DNA from: Candidatus Woesearchaeota archaeon
GTDB taxonomy: Archaea > Nanobdellota > Nanobdellia > Woesearchaeales > GW2011-AR4
Assembly: GCA_016181325.1 (NCBI GenBank)
Contig: JACOZO010000057.1
Location: forward strand, 1 to 5,452
Direction: 5' to 3'
DNA: 5,452 nucleotides
The position numbers and the translations under genes were made by a program. How positions within the stretch are numbered: position 1 is the stretch's first letter; every line of letters starts with the position of its first letter. The notes below the pieces were generated by a model. It was not told the DNA's origin. It made no database searches and saw nothing but the letters and a program-made list of their open reading frames with translations. Of this stretch, positions 5,373 to 5,452 are shown piece after piece.

Positions 5373-5452
5373 ATGGTAACAAAAATAAAAGCTCCCATAT
5401 ATGTTGAAGGGGAGGAAGACAAAAGGAAGCTTGGGCTTGTGCATGTAATTAC
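5373..5452 (+). CDS. Partial gene, probable cob(I)alamin adenosyltransferase (CobA/BtuR type)
   Basis: The frame opens at ATG 5373 and runs off the window after 26 full codons plus AC, so residue 27 must be threonine. An in-frame TGA at 5346-5348 limits any upstream extension, and no other ATG lies between. The peptide begins MVTKIKAPIYVEGEEDKR and ends KLGLVHVIT. In CobA/BtuR adenosyltransferases, a short polar N-terminus leads into a beta-strand of the form GLVHVYTG, directly followed by the P-loop GDGKGKTT. The match stops just where the P-loop would start, so the diagnosis rests on about ten residues and is an inference. Such an enzyme transfers adenosyl from ATP to cob(I)alamin, making the cofactor of the class II reductase encoded upstream. 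No Shine-Dalgarno site is visible; a GC-rich structured block lies 97 bases upstream. Confidence 0.55.
   Translation, partial: MVTKIKAPIYVEGEEDKRKLGLVHVI

Overview
The window looks archaeal, most likely a small-genome DPANN-type lineage (Woesearchaeota or a relative). This is inferred, not proven. The signs are TATA elements about 26 bases before a gene with no leader, a Shine-Dalgarno site of archaeal type, T-run termination, heavy use of AGG/AGA arginine and ATA isoleucine codons, a XerA-like recombinase, and a class II ribonucleotide reductase carrying an intein. All genes found lie on the + strand.

Layout. Bases 1-211 hold no convincing gene, but contain a hairpin with a 6-base loop (66-89), a 13-base palindrome (153-165) and a TATA box (181-190). 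Bases 212-1054 encode a 280-residue tyrosine recombinase with a full catalytic set. Bases 1055-1253 are a regulatory region: an extremely AT-rich tract, two palindromic 16-mers 32 bases apart that resemble a paired NrdR operator, another inverted repeat, and a ribosome binding site. Bases 1254-4964 encode an adenosylcobalamin-dependent (class II, NrdJ-type) ribonucleotide reductase with an N-terminal ATP-cone and a C-terminal cysteine cluster. It is interrupted by a 388-residue intein with a LAGLIDADG homing endonuclease (2613-3776). The intein sits directly before the radical-bearing active-site cysteine. A T-rich terminator follows (4966-5002), then AT-rich DNA with no recognised gene. A GC-rich, strongly self-complementary block (5155-5275) probably encodes a structured RNA or mRNA leader. 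From 5373 a new reading frame runs off the end; its first 27 residues resemble the start of a cob(I)alamin adenosyltransferase (CobA/BtuR type).

How it fits together. If the last gene is the adenosyltransferase, it makes the cofactor that the reductase needs, so the right part of the window is a dNTP-synthesis and cofactor-supply neighbourhood. The two most interesting signals are the NrdR-like box pair over the reductase promoter, a bacterial type of control in an apparently archaeal setting, and the structured block with mutually exclusive helices upstream of the probable cobalamin gene, which could be a regulatory RNA of a kind I do not recognise. The recombinase appears to be an independent unit, probably for chromosome dimer resolution.
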